Assembly (NCBI GenBank): GCA_017456605.1
Contig: JAFTJA010000008.1
Span: 17,461-81,460 of the forward strand
Direction: 5' to 3'
Source of the DNA: Clostridia bacterium
Lineage (GTDB): Bacteria > Bacillota > Clostridia > Monoglobales > Monoglobaceae
DNA length: 64,000 nucleotides
Shown: positions 1 through 8,192 of the stretch, in pieces
Layout: each line of letters starts with the position of its first letter
Position numbering within the stretch: the stretch's first letter is position 1
Program-made: the position numbers and the translations under genes
The notes under the pieces: model-generated
What the model was told of the DNA's origin: nothing
Database searches by the model: none
Seen by the model: only the letters and a program-made list of their open reading frames with translations

Positions 1-841
1 CATCCGCATAACACCGGGCATTGACCCCCATACCTATGATGCTGTGGCGACGGGTAAGGTTGATTCAAAGTTCGGCTTTGCGATAGAAACAGGAGCGGCA
101 GAAAACATTGTGGGCTATGCTCTTGAAAAGAAAAACATAGAACTTTGCGGATTTCATTGCCACGTTGGCTCTCAGGTTTTTGATTCTGACGTATATTTTA
201 AGACCTCTGATATTATGCTTGAATTTATTGCAGATATGAAAGCAAAGTTTGGTTACGAGGCAGAAATTCTTAATCTCGGCGGTGGCTATGGCGTGAGATA
301 TGTTGAGTCTGATCCTGCGATTGACATCGAGGCAAACATTGCACAGGTTGCTGAAAGAGTAAAGACAAAGTGCAGTGAGCTTGGGCTGAAAGTTCCTGCA
401 ATAAAAATGGAGCCTGGTCGCTCAATCGTTGCGGACAGCGGACTTACTCTTTATACTGTGGGAAGTGTAAGGGTTATCCCTGAATACAAAAACTATGTGT
501 CAATCGATGGCGGAATGACAGACAACCCAAGATTTGCCCTTTATGGCTCGGAATACACTGTCGTTGCGGCAAACAAGATGACTGAAGAATGTGACTTTTC
601 TTGCTCGGTGGTGGGCAGATGCTGTGAGTGCGGCGACATAATTCAGGAAAATGTAAAGCTGCCGTCAAGCGTGAAACGCGGTGACATAATTGCGGTGATG
701 ACCACGGGCGCGTATAACTATTCAATGGCGTCAAACTACAACCGACTTCCAAGGCCTCCCATTGTGATGCTTACAAAAACGGGCGAATACACAGCCGTAA
801 AGCGTGAAAGCCTTGAAGATATAATAAAAAATGATTTGTAG
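1..841 (+). CDS. lysA: Diaminopimelate decarboxylase, C-terminal part (5' end outside window)
   Basis: Catalyses PLP-dependent decarboxylation of meso-diaminopimelate to L-lysine, the last step of lysine synthesis. The reading frame is open from base 2, reading IRITPGIDPHTYDAVATG before the first internal GTG, so the gene begins upstream of the window. Visible family motifs are CHVGSQ, the phosphate-binding LNLGGGYG, EPGRSIVADSG, the active-site region CCECGDII and GAYNYSMASNYN near the end. About 279 residues are present of a usual 410-430. A strong hairpin terminator follows directly, so lysA ends its transcript. Identification is secure. Only the N-terminal barrel is missing, because of the window edge and not because of damage. 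Confidence 0.95.
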   Translation, partial: IRITPGIDPHTYDAVATGKVDSKFGFAIETGAAENIVGYALEKKNIELCGFHCHVGSQVFDSDVYFKTSDIMLEFIADMKAKFGYEAEILNLGGGYGVRYVESDPAIDIEANIAQVAERVKTKCSELGLKVPAIKMEPGRSIVADSGLTLYTVGSVRVIPEYKNYVSIDGGMTDNPRFALYGSEYTVVAANKMTEECDFSCSVVGRCCECGDIIQENVKLPSSVKRGDIIAVMTTGAYNYSMASNYNRLPRPPIVMLTKTGEYTAVKRESLEDIIKNDL

Positions 842-844
842 AAT

Positions 845-875
845 AAAAGCTCTCAAAATGAGAGCTTTTTCTTTT
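845..875 (+). terminator. Rho-independent terminator after lysA
   Basis: A 9-bp stem (AAAGCTCTC / GAGAGCTTT) with a 5-nt loop is followed by a T-rich run four bases after the lysA stop codon. Confidence 0.88.
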
Positions 876-920
876 GTATAAATACTTTACAAAAGGGAAA
901 AAATATGGTAATATAATATT

Positions 921-1024
921 GCGACTCAGATTAATATTGTTTTACGTTAACGGAGGCATTTTTATTTTGATAAAAATGCATGCTTTATTTTGTCTGCTGT
1001 TAATGTAAACAAAATCTGAGTCGC
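921..1024. repeat. 104-bp imperfect palindrome with 12-bp perfect terminal inverted repeats
   Basis: The ends GCGACTCAGATT (921-932) and AATCTGAGTCGC (1013-1024) are perfect inverted repeats. Inside them GTTTTACGTTAAC and GTTAATGTAAAC continue the pairing imperfectly. The centre holds a perfect 10-bp hairpin (956-979, loop TTTG). There is no ORF. It could be a small non-autonomous mobile element (MITE/REP-like) or a structured RNA. It lies between the terminators of two convergent genes. A second imperfect hairpin follows at about 1029-1054 (GAGCCATGCA / TGCGTGGCTC). Confidence 0.6.
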
Positions 1025-1116
1025 ATCAGAGCCATGCATTTTTTGTGCGTGGCTCCGGCTGCGCACTTTTTTAATTTACATAAAAACAAGCGCACTGTCT
1101 TGTCGCCAGACGAAAA

Positions 1117-1146
1117 GAAAACCTCACCCATTTGGGTGAGGTTTTC
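1117..1146 (-). terminator. Terminator of the HTH/cupin/acyl-CoA synthetase gene
   Basis: Near-perfect inverted repeat GAAAACCTCACCC / GGGTGAGGTTTTC with a short loop, 12 bases beyond the leftward gene's stop codon. A and T runs on both sides let it work in both directions. Confidence 0.88.
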
Positions 1147-1157
1147 GCTTTAAATGA

Positions 1158-3461
1158 TTATTTATTTGCTTTTTCCATATCTTTGTTGCGGATTTCAACA
1201 CGGCGGACTTTTCCGCTGATGGTTTTTGGAAGCTCGTCAACAAAGTCCACAATTCTTGGGTATTTATATGGTGCTGTGTGTGTTTTGACGTATTCTTGGA
1301 TTTCCTTTTTCAGTTCATCAGTGCCCACAGTGTTTTTTGTAAGAACAATGGTCGCCTTAACTATCTGTCCGCGGACCTCGTCAGGAACGGCGGTGATTGC
1401 ACATTCCAAAACGTAGGGAAGCTCCATGATAACGCTTTCGATTTCAAAAGGTCCAATGCGGTAACCGGAGGATTTTATAACATCATCAATACGTCCCACA
1501 TACCAAAGGTAGCCGTCTTCGTCCATTGTCGCCTGGTCACCTGTGTGGTAATAACCGTCGTGCCATACATCACGGGTTTTTTCATCATCAAGATAGTAGC
1601 CGATAAAGAGTCCGCAAGGAGCGCCATCCTTTGTGCGAATGCAGATTTCACCGGTATCACCGGTTTTGCATTCGTTTCCGTCAGGGTCAAGGATAACCAC
1701 ATCATAAAGAGGTGAGGGTTTTCCCATTGAACCGATTTTTGGATTTGAGCCAACAAAGTTTGCGATTGAAAGTGTGGTTTCGGTCTGACCAAAACCTTCC
1801 ATAATGCTGAGGCCTGTTGCCTTTTTGAATTGGTTATAAACCTCGGGGTTCAGTGCCTCGCCTGCTGTTGTTGCATATTCGATAGAAGAAAGGTCATATT
1901 TTGACAAATCTTCTTTGATGAAAAATCTGTACATAGTGGGCGGAGCGCAGAATGTAGTGATGTTGTATTTTTTGAACAGAGGAAGAATATCATCAGGATG
2001 GAATCTGTCAAAGTCATAAGTGAACACACCTGCTTCGCAGAGCCATTGTCCATAAAGCTTGCCCCAGAGTGCCTTACCCCAGCCGGTATCTGAAATTGTG
2101 AAGTGAAGACCATCGGGGTTTACATTGTGCCAGAACTTGGCTGTGGGATAGTGACCAAGGGCATACTTGTATGAGTGTGTAGCAATTCTCGGATAACCGG
2201 TGGTGCCAGATGTAAAGAGCATAAGCATGGGGTCATCACCACAGGGGGAGTCATCTTTGCGGTCAAAGTGAGTGCTGAAACGCTCCATTTCTTCGTTGAA
2301 ATTGTACCAGCCGTCTTTTTTGCCGCCAACCAAAATTTTGAGCATACCGGGGAACTCTTTGGCAGCTTTCTCGGCTTCAGCCGAAACATCACCGTCTGCG
2401 GTGCAGATAATGGCTTTGACGCCTGCCGCTTTATAGCGGTATGTGAAGTCGTGTTCAACCAACTGGTTTGTTGCAGGAATTGCTATTGCACCGATTTTGT
2501 GAAGAGCCAGCATACAGAACCAGAACTCAAAATGACGCTTGAGAACAAGCATAACGGTGTCGCCACGTTTGATACCCAAAGACTCAAAATAATTCGCAGT
2601 TTTTGCGGAGTATTTTTTCATATCGTTAAAAGTAAATCTGCGTTCAGATTTGTCATTTCCAACCCACATCATAGCGGTTTTTTCAGGGGCTTTCCTTGCA
2701 ATTTTATCCACACAGTCAAATGCAAAATTGAATTTGTCTGCGTTTTTAAAGGAGATTCCGTTGAATACGCCCTTTTCGTCCAGCGTTGTATCAATGAAAT
2801 CATCAACTACGGTTTTTTCAGCTGCCTTTTTGGCTGTTGCTGCCTTTGCGGCGATGTATGGTGCCTCGGGATACTCCTCGCTGAAATGACCGTCCTGAGG
2901 GTTGAGAACAACAGCGTGGAATTCACAACCGCCCTCTGATATCGCAATCATACCATGGGGGATAATGCTGTTGTAGAATATAGAATCTCCCTCGTGGAGA
3001 ATATCAACGTGATTTCCTACTTGAACTTTGAGAGAGCCTTTTACGATAACGTCAAATTCCTGACCATTGTGAGAACTTAGCTTGATGGGAGAATTCTGTT
3101 CCTCCTCAAGATAAGGGAACTTAACAAGGAACGGCTCTGCAAGCTTACCCTTGAATTTTGGAGCAAGGTTGTTGTATACAAAACCCTGTTTCTTTATGAT
3201 TTTGAGACCCTCGCCCTTCCTGGTGATGGCAAAGGAGGTAAGGGTAGAACTGGTACCCTCCAAAATATCAACAACTTCAACATTGCAAGCCTTTGCACAT
3301 TTGTAGATAAATGTAAAGCTGAAGTCCGTTTCGCCCTCTTCGAGAATTTTGTAGTCCTCAACAGACACGCCGGTGAGCTTTGCAAGCTCTTCCTGAGAAT
3401 AGCCCTTTGCTTCGCGCAAATCCTTTATTCTGCCGGCAACCTCTTTCAAATTGTAATCCAT
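1158..3461 (-). CDS. HTH (XRE) - cupin - AMP-dependent acyl-CoA synthetase fusion
   Basis: A 767-residue three-part protein. Residues ~5-65 form an XRE-type helix-turn-helix (GYSQEELAKLTGVSVEDY). Residues ~125-185 form a cupin sensor fold (HNGQEFDVIVKG, PHGMIAI). From ~240 to the end it is an acetyl-CoA-synthetase-like adenylating enzyme with the P-loop LFTSGTTGYPR near residue 417, the hinge YHTGDQATMDEDGY, and the catalytic-lysine motif PKTISGKVRR close to the C-terminus. The enzyme half should form an acyl-CoA from a free acid, ATP and CoA; the acid is not evident. The second ATG (3461) is chosen because AAAGGAG lies 8 bases before it; the first (3467) is too close. A T-box leader and a perfect promoter precede it. 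HTH-cupin regulators are common as separate proteins, so the fusion suggests self-regulation or substrate sensing. Confidence 0.9.
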   Translation of the reverse strand: MDYNLKEVAGRIKDLREAKGYSQEELAKLTGVSVEDYKILEEGETDFSFTFIYKCAKACNVEVVDILEGTSSTLTSFAITRKGEGLKIIKKQGFVYNNLAPKFKGKLAEPFLVKFPYLEEEQNSPIKLSSHNGQEFDVIVKGSLKVQVGNHVDILHEGDSIFYNSIIPHGMIAISEGGCEFHAVVLNPQDGHFSEEYPEAPYIAAKAATAKKAAEKTVVDDFIDTTLDEKGVFNGISFKNADKFNFAFDCVDKIARKAPEKTAMMWVGNDKSERRFTFNDMKKYSAKTANYFESLGIKRGDTVMLVLKRHFEFWFCMLALHKIGAIAIPATNQLVEHDFTYRYKAAGVKAIICTADGDVSAEAEKAAKEFPGMLKILVGGKKDGWYNFNEEMERFSTHFDRKDDSPCGDDPMLMLFTSGTTGYPRIATHSYKYALGHYPTAKFWHNVNPDGLHFTISDTGWGKALWGKLYGQWLCEAGVFTYDFDRFHPDDILPLFKKYNITTFCAPPTMYRFFIKEDLSKYDLSSIEYATTAGEALNPEVYNQFKKATGLSIMEGFGQTETTLSIANFVGSNPKIGSMGKPSPLYDVVILDPDGNECKTGDTGEICIRTKDGAPCGLFIGYYLDDEKTRDVWHDGYYHTGDQATMDEDGYLWYVGRIDDVIKSSGYRIGPFEIESVIMELPYVLECAITAVPDEVRGQIVKATIVLTKNTVGTDELKKEIQEYVKTHTAPYKYPRIVDFVDELPKTISGKVRRVEIRNKDMEKANK

Positions 3462-3507
3462 TTTCATCTCTCCTTTAAAGAAATTTCAGGAATGTCACAA
3501 AAAAAAA

Positions 3508-3770
3508 CAAACCCGTCTCAAAGCTTTGAGACGGGTTATAAAACTCGCGGTACCACTCAAATTGCGGAAGAAATTCCGCCACTCAGCAGGCTCTAACAAG
3601 CCCTTTGCCTTAACGCGGCAATGCACGGGAGATATCTACTGACCAAAAAGCTTTCGGATCTCCAACTCGGAAGTGATGGGTCATTGGTAAACTTCGCCAT
3701 TGGCTCGCAGCAACCGCCAACTCTCTCAAGGCTCCATAAACCGACCGTCTTCGTCATAGTTTTTCTGTGA
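3508..3770 (-). promoter_or_regulatory. T-box riboswitch (tRNA-sensing leader)
   Basis: Read on the minus strand, the leader has the Stem I landmarks GACGAAGA (kink-turn side), AGAGAG and the apical GGTTGCTGCGAGCC. It also has the diagnostic T-box sequence GAGTGGTACCGCG (plus-strand 3546-3558), and then a terminator stem AACCCGTCTCAAAG / CTTTGAGACGGGTT with a T run (3501-3536). Pairing GGTC/GACC above and GAAG/CTTC below leaves CATCA in the specifier loop, so ATC (Ile, plus-strand 3675-3677) followed by A is my best specifier reading. TTC (Phe), TCC (Ser) or CAT (His) cannot be excluded by hand. The leader ends about 40 bases before the acyl-CoA synthetase fusion, its only downstream target. 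The T-box call is very safe; the specifier is tentative. Confidence 0.93.
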
Positions 3771-3787
3771 TATTCAAATTACTATGT

Positions 3788-3816
3788 ATTATATACCTGA
3801 GTATTTAATTTGTCAA
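3788..3816 (-). promoter_or_regulatory. Promoter of the T-box transcript
   Basis: Consensus TTGACA (3811-3816) and TATAAT (3788-3793) on the minus strand with a 17-bp spacer, just upstream of the T-box leader. Confidence 0.85.
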
Positions 3817-3834
3817 TACTTTTTTGAAAATTTT

Positions 3835-4344
3835 TTAATCAAGCTCGTAACAAGCCTCAACTTTTGCATAATAAATGGTATGCAAATCACCGTTTTTATA
3901 CCATTTGTCAAGGACTAAAGTGTCAGTAAGTTTGTTTTGCATCTCGGTTTTTGCAACAACAGTACATTCCATAACAAGCCCCTTGCACGCAATAACGGGG
4001 GTCAAAATCTCTTTTGCGGGAACAATCGAAAGTTCAAGGTCGGAAATTTTATCACAATCCCTGCCGGATTTTTGGCCGCAGTAGGAGAGGGCGTCTTTCA
4101 TACCGTTGTCATACGGGAAAGTGAGAGTAAATTCCATTGAACTATCAAGCAGTTCTTTTGAAAAGCGACTTTCTCTTACCATAACCTCGGCAGTGGGCAT
4201 GCCCCACTGAAAGCCAAAGGTACCCCAGCCGATTGTCATTGTGTTTGTTTTGTCGCCATTTTTTGTGGTGAGAAACGCACCCTTGGGGAGAATTTCTGCT
4301 GCTTTTTTGATATATTCGCTGTACGCTGTTATATTAAGCTCCAA
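3835..4344 (-). CDS. Flavin reductase-like (flavoredoxin family) protein
   Basis: A 169-residue protein of the split-barrel FMN-binding flavin reductase family. Visible features are PKGAFLTTKNGDKTNTMTIGWG, where flavin would bind, PTAEVMVRESRFSKELL and the GQKSGRDCDK region usual for clostridial flavoredoxin relatives. It probably binds FMN and takes part in electron transfer or flavin reduction; its partner is unknown. AAGGAG lies immediately next to a first in-frame TTG, so the next TTG (4344), 9 bases downstream, is the likelier start. No ATG is available near the N-terminus. It follows gpsA by 25 bases and may be cotranscribed with der-plsY-gpsA. Confidence 0.82.
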   Translation of the reverse strand: MELNITAYSEYIKKAAEILPKGAFLTTKNGDKTNTMTIGWGTFGFQWGMPTAEVMVRESRFSKELLDSSMEFTLTFPYDNGMKDALSYCGQKSGRDCDKISDLELSIVPAKEILTPVIACKGLVMECTVVAKTEMQNKLTDTLVLDKWYKNGDLHTIYYAKVEACYELD

Positions 4345-4369
4345 AGTATCCAACTCCTTAAACTGTTTT

Positions 4370-5386
4370 TTAATCTATCTTATTCAAAAAGCACTGTTCG
4401 GTTTCATGTTTTTTTGTTCTTACCATAAGATTTTTGATGGCATCAGCGGGTTTTTTGCCATGGAAAAGCACGTCATAGGCCTCTGAAACAATGGGCATCT
4501 CAACGCCCTGCTTGTCAGCAAGCTCTTTTGCTGCCTTGCAGCTGCGTACGCCCTCGACCACCATATTGACTTCCTTTTGAGCCTCTTCAACGGTCTTTCC
4601 CTGACCGATTAAAATACCTGCACGGCGGTTTCGGGAATGCATACTTGTGCAGGTCACAATCAAGTCACCAATGCCCGAAAGCCCGGAAAAAGTTTCAGCT
4701 TTCGCACCCATAGCAACGCCAAGACGGGTCATTTCCACAAGACCACGTGTCATAAGTGCGGCTTTTGTATTATCGCCACAGCCCAGACCGTCAAGAATTC
4801 CACAGCAAAGGGCGATTACATTTTTAAGAGAGCCGCCAAGCTCAACACCTAAAATATCGTCATTTGTATAAATCCTGAAAACATCATTCATAAAGGCGTC
4901 CTGAATAAGTTTTGTGGTTTCGTCGCTGTCCGCTGCCACAACGTTTGTTGTGGGAATCCCGCGGGACACCTCTTCGGCGTGGCTGGGCCCTGACATAACC
5001 GCAATTTTGCAGTCAGGCAGTTCTTCTTTGAGCACCTGTGAGATGGTGAGGTAGGTTTCTTCCTCAATGCCTTTTGAAATATTCAGGATAACCTGACCGG
5101 TGGGCACGACATCTTTGATGCGACGGGCTACTCCGCGAACCCCGTGGGAGGGAGTGGCGATAACAATAATATCCTGATTTTTGCAGCAATTTATATCTGC
5201 TGTGAGCGTGATTTCTTCGGGGATAATGATTCCGGGGAGACATCTCTTATTTTCGCGGGATTGTGAAAGCTCGCGGCACTCGTCCTCGGAAAAGGACCAA
5301 AGAGTAACCTTGTGAACGTTGTTATTCAAAAGAAGAGCAATAGCCGTACCCCAACTGCCGCTGCCTAAAACACATATATTTGACAT
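4370..5386 (-). CDS. gpsA: NAD(P)H-dependent glycerol-3-phosphate dehydrogenase
   Basis: Reduces dihydroxyacetone phosphate to sn-glycerol-3-phosphate, the backbone of membrane phospholipids. The 338-residue protein opens with the dinucleotide-binding motif LGSGSWGTAIA. It carries NISKGIEEE, the GPSHAEEV substrate segment and the catalytic-lysine stretch GGSLKNVIAL followed by GLGCGDNTKAALMTRG. The AGGAGG 9 bases before the ATG supports the start. It sits directly after plsY, whose product uses glycerol-3-phosphate, so the two form a functional pair in the der-plsY-gpsA cluster. Confidence 0.96.
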   Translation of the reverse strand: MSNICVLGSGSWGTAIALLLNNNVHKVTLWSFSEDECRELSQSRENKRCLPGIIIPEEITLTADINCCKNQDIIVIATPSHGVRGVARRIKDVVPTGQVILNISKGIEEETYLTISQVLKEELPDCKIAVMSGPSHAEEVSRGIPTTNVVAADSDETTKLIQDAFMNDVFRIYTNDDILGVELGGSLKNVIALCCGILDGLGCGDNTKAALMTRGLVEMTRLGVAMGAKAETFSGLSGIGDLIVTCTSMHSRNRRAGILIGQGKTVEEAQKEVNMVVEGVRSCKAAKELADKQGVEMPIVSEAYDVLFHGKKPADAIKNLMVRTKKHETEQCFLNKID

Positions 5387-5399
5387 TTGGATTTTCCTC

Positions 5400-6014
5400 C
5401 TAATTATTTTTTTTGAATGAAAGCTTGTTTTCTGTGCCAGAGAGGAGCCTTTTTATGTTGCCTTTGTGCATATATATTGCAAGAACTGCAAGAATAAGCG
5501 CAAAAACAATAAAGTCAGTATCCTGCCCGTGAAATATCAGGCTGAAAATCACAAACAATGCCGCACCGCTGATGCTTCCCAAAGAGACATAACGGGATAC
5601 TGCCATTATACCGATGGAAACAACAATAACAAAAATTCCAATGATTGGGTCAGCAAACAGCATTGCAACGGTGGATACGATGATGCCTTTGCCACCTTTG
5701 AATTTAAAAAATACGGGGAAGTTGTGACCGAGGACAGCACCGATTCCGGCGATGTAGGTAGCCTGCTGGTTGTCAGGAAGGAAAAGCTTTGCTGCCATTA
5801 TTGCAACAACAGTTTTCAAAACATCGCCCAAAAGTACAAAGAGCGCACCTTTTTTGCCTACTGTACGCAAGGTGTTTGTTGCGCCGGCATTGCCACTGCC
5901 GTGGTTTCGGATATCGTCGCCAATCATAATTTTTGAAACAATGATTGAGGTGTTTATACTTCCCAGAAGATATGAAACAATCAGTGTAATAAGATTGTAG
6001 AAAATAAGCTGCAT
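5400..6014 (-). CDS. plsY: Acyl-phosphate:glycerol-3-phosphate acyltransferase
   Basis: Integral membrane enzyme that transfers an acyl group from acyl-phosphate to glycerol-3-phosphate, the first acylation of phospholipid synthesis. The 204-residue protein has about five hydrophobic segments. The three PlsY loop motifs are visible: GSGNAGATNTLRTVG, GHNFPVFFKFKGGKG and a C-terminal basic loop. AAAGGAG precedes the ATG. It lies between der and gpsA, an order widely conserved in Firmicutes. Confidence 0.95.
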   Translation of the reverse strand: MQLIFYNLITLIVSYLLGSINTSIIVSKIMIGDDIRNHGSGNAGATNTLRTVGKKGALFVLLGDVLKTVVAIMAAKLFLPDNQQATYIAGIGAVLGHNFPVFFKFKGGKGIIVSTVAMLFADPIIGIFVIVVSIGIMAVSRYVSLGSISGAALFVIFSLIFHGQDTDFIVFALILAVLAIYMHKGNIKRLLSGTENKLSFKKNN

Positions 6015-6026
6015 AAAAAAACTCCT

Positions 6027-7352
6027 TTACTCGGCTTTTTCGCCTTTTTCACGGATAATAAACTTTATGGGAGTGCCGCGAAAACCAAAGGCTGCACGGA
6101 TTTTATTTTCAAGATATCTCACATAAGAATAATGTGCAAGCTCTGAGTTGTTCACAAACAAAACAAAGGTGGGCGGCTTGATTGAGACCTGAGTTCCGTA
6201 ATAGATTTTGAGACGCTTGCCTTTGTCGGAGGGCGGCTGTACCATAGCGATGGCGTCGTTTATAACGTCATTCAAAAGACCGGTTGAAATGCGTTTCTGG
6301 TTTTCTTCAACGGCTATGTTCACCGCTTCAAAAAGGTCATTCACTCGCTGACCCGTTTTTGCTGAGATAAAGACGGAGTCGGCATACATCATAAAGTTGA
6401 AGCCCTCAAGCATCCGGTCTTTGAAATTCTTCATAGTGTTGGTTTCTTTTTCAATCAAATCCCATTTATTGACCGCAAAAACCGCTGCCTTTCCTTGTTC
6501 GTGGACATAGCCGGCGATTTTTGTATCCTGCTCAGTGACACCCTCTGTAGCATCAATCATAATGATACACACATCAGAACGGTCAATAGAGCCCAGGGCG
6601 CGGACAACGCTGTAATGTTCAACGTTTTCGTCAATTTTTCCGCGCTTTCGCATACCGGCGGTGTCAATCAGCACATATTTTTTGCCGTTATGCACCAGAC
6701 GAGAGTCAATAGCATCACGGGTTGTGCCGGCAATATTGCTGACAATCACACGTTCTTCGCCAAGGAGTCGGTTCACAAGAGAAGACTTTCCGGCGTTGGG
6801 CTTTCCAACGATTGCGATGTGGATAATGTCCTCATCTTCAGAAAGCTCGTCTGCCGGCGGGAAATATTCAAGAGCTGCGTCAAGAAGGTCGCCTATGCCA
6901 AGCCCGTGAATTGAAGAAACCATCATCGGGTCACCGATTCCAAGATTATAGAATTCATAAAATTCCATAGGCGGCTCTCCCGGGTTGTCAACCTTGTTGC
7001 ACACCAAAAGAACGGGTTTTCCGCATTTTTGAAGCATTGCGGCAATATCTTTGTCTGCCGCGGTGACGCCGTCACGGACATTGGTGACAAACAAAATCAC
7101 ATCAGCTGTGTCAATGGCAAGCTGCGCCTGCTTTCTCATTTGTGAAAGAATAATGTCCTTGCTAGCAGGCTCGATACCGCCTGTATCAACAAGAGTAAAC
7201 TCTCTGCCGGACCACTCAGCATCTGCATAAATTCTGTCGCGGGTGATGCCCGGCGTGTCTTCCACAATTGCAATACGTCTGCCCGAAATTTTATTAAACA
7301 AAGTAGATTTGCCCACATTGGGTCTGCCTACTACAGCTACTATTGGTTTCAT
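6027..7352 (-). CDS. der: Ribosome-associated GTPase Der (EngA)
   Basis: A 441-residue essential GTPase with two tandem G domains and a C-terminal KH-like domain, needed for 50S subunit maturation. The first G domain shows GRPNVGKST, DTPGITRDR and NKVD. The second, from about residue 178, shows GKPNAGKSSLVN, IAGTTRDAID and NKWD. The C-terminal part (from ~355) contains the RRISTGLLNDV-like and RFVLFVN-like stretches typical of the KH domain. A promoter (TTGTAA-17-TAAAAT) lies upstream, and CGGAGA precedes the ATG. Confidence 0.97.
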   Translation of the reverse strand: MKPIVAVVGRPNVGKSTLFNKISGRRIAIVEDTPGITRDRIYADAEWSGREFTLVDTGGIEPASKDIILSQMRKQAQLAIDTADVILFVTNVRDGVTAADKDIAAMLQKCGKPVLLVCNKVDNPGEPPMEFYEFYNLGIGDPMMVSSIHGLGIGDLLDAALEYFPPADELSEDEDIIHIAIVGKPNAGKSSLVNRLLGEERVIVSNIAGTTRDAIDSRLVHNGKKYVLIDTAGMRKRGKIDENVEHYSVVRALGSIDRSDVCIIMIDATEGVTEQDTKIAGYVHEQGKAAVFAVNKWDLIEKETNTMKNFKDRMLEGFNFMMYADSVFISAKTGQRVNDLFEAVNIAVEENQKRISTGLLNDVINDAIAMVQPPSDKGKRLKIYYGTQVSIKPPTFVLFVNNSELAHYSYVRYLENKIRAAFGFRGTPIKFIIREKGEKAE

Positions 7353-7385
7353 AAAAGTTCTCCGTTTCTGTAAATAGATAAATTC

Positions 7386-7414
7386 ATTTTATCACAATCA
7401 AAGAAAAATTACAA
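7386..7414 (-). promoter_or_regulatory. Promoter of der-plsY-gpsA
   Basis: Minus-strand TTGTAA (7409-7414) and TAAAAT (7386-7391) with a 17-bp spacer, 34 bases before the der start. Confidence 0.6.
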
Positions 7415-7508
7415 CTGTTTTTGGAATTTAATGGGTCGACATTTGAAGGTACAGAGACTTCTTACTTTTCCTTGTCGAATAAAGTATGTTAAAAAAATAA
7501 ATTTGGTA

Positions 7509-7536
7509 TTGACTTTTTTTAAAAAAAGGATATAAT
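7509..7536 (+). promoter_or_regulatory. Promoter of tRNA-Asn
   Basis: TTGACT (7509-7514), a 16-bp spacer and a perfect TATAAT (7531-7536), 20 bases before the tRNA. Confidence 0.85.
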
Positions 7537-7556
7537 ATATTTTGTTAGTTAAATAT

Positions 7557-7632
7557 TCCTCCTTAGCTCAGTCGGTAGAGCATGCGGCTGTTAACCGCAG
7601 GGTCGTTGGTTCAAGTCCAACAGGGGGAGCCA
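7557..7632 (+). tRNA. tRNA-Asn (anticodon GTT), CCA encoded
   Basis: A 76-nt cloverleaf. The acceptor TCCTCCT pairs with AGGGGGA with one wobble, the D arm is GCTCAGTCGGTAGAGC, the anticodon loop is CTGTTAA, the T arm is GTTGG-TTCAAGT-CCAAC, the discriminator is G and CCA is encoded. It stands alone with its own promoter and a terminator three bases downstream. Confidence 0.97.
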
Positions 7633-7634
7633 CC

Positions 7635-7678
7635 AAAACAGAACGATTTAGATGACAATCTAGAGCGTTCTGTTTTTT
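7635..7678 (+). terminator. Terminator of tRNA-Asn
   Basis: An 11-bp stem AAAACAGAACG / CGTTCTGTTTT, with an inner TAGAT/ATCTA-type pairing in the loop, then a T run. Confidence 0.85.
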
Positions 7679-7818
7679 ATATTATTGATATTTAATGTTG
7701 GTTCTGATAATATATAAATATAATAAGTTTTAAACCAACACAAAACACAAATTATGTTGTTCCTTTTATTCTTATTTTCATTTATACTTAAAGTGTAAAT
7801 TGAAAAGGAGGACTTATT

Positions 7819-8172
7819 ATGAATACAGACAAAATTTTAGCGGAAGCAATAGCAAAGGATTATGCACCAAAGGATAATTCAAAAATAGTTGCCCTGAAAA
7901 AACTTGACAAAAAGGCAAAACTTCCGGCAACAATTTTTACTTACACATTTGGTATTATCTCAGCACTCATTGTTGGCACAGGTATGAGTCTTGCTATGCA
8001 GGCAATCGGTAGCGGAACTGTAGCTATTATTGCAGGAATTATCATAGGAATTATAGGTTTCATTCTTTGTGGAATTAACTATCCGATTTATAAAAGGATG
8101 CTTGAAAGAGACAAAGCAAAATATGCTTATGAAATTGTTGAACTTGCTCGTGAAATAAGCGAAGAAAAATAA
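7819..8172 (+). CDS. Small membrane protein with two hydrophobic segments, unknown function
   Basis: 117 residues. The N-terminal ~35 residues are charged. Two membrane segments follow (about 39-63 and 67-92, the second rich in Ile and Gly), then a charged C-terminal helix. I recognise no catalytic motif. AAAGGAGG precedes the ATG. The next gene, a TetR-type regulator, starts 20 bases after its stop codon, so the pair is probably one transcript and the regulator may control it. Small membrane proteins paired with TetR genes are frequent in Clostridia, but the role is unknown. Confidence 0.75.
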   Translation: MNTDKILAEAIAKDYAPKDNSKIVALKKLDKKAKLPATIFTYTFGIISALIVGTGMSLAMQAIGSGTVAIIAGIIIGIIGFILCGINYPIYKRMLERDKAKYAYEIVELAREISEEK

Positions 8173-8192
8173 AATGAAAAGGAGGGGTAGCA

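Noticed and set aside
2175..2939. 254-aa plus-strand ORF inside the acyl-CoA synthetase
   Set aside because: A shadow of the real gene on the other strand: no ribosome site and implausible, Cys/Phe-rich composition.
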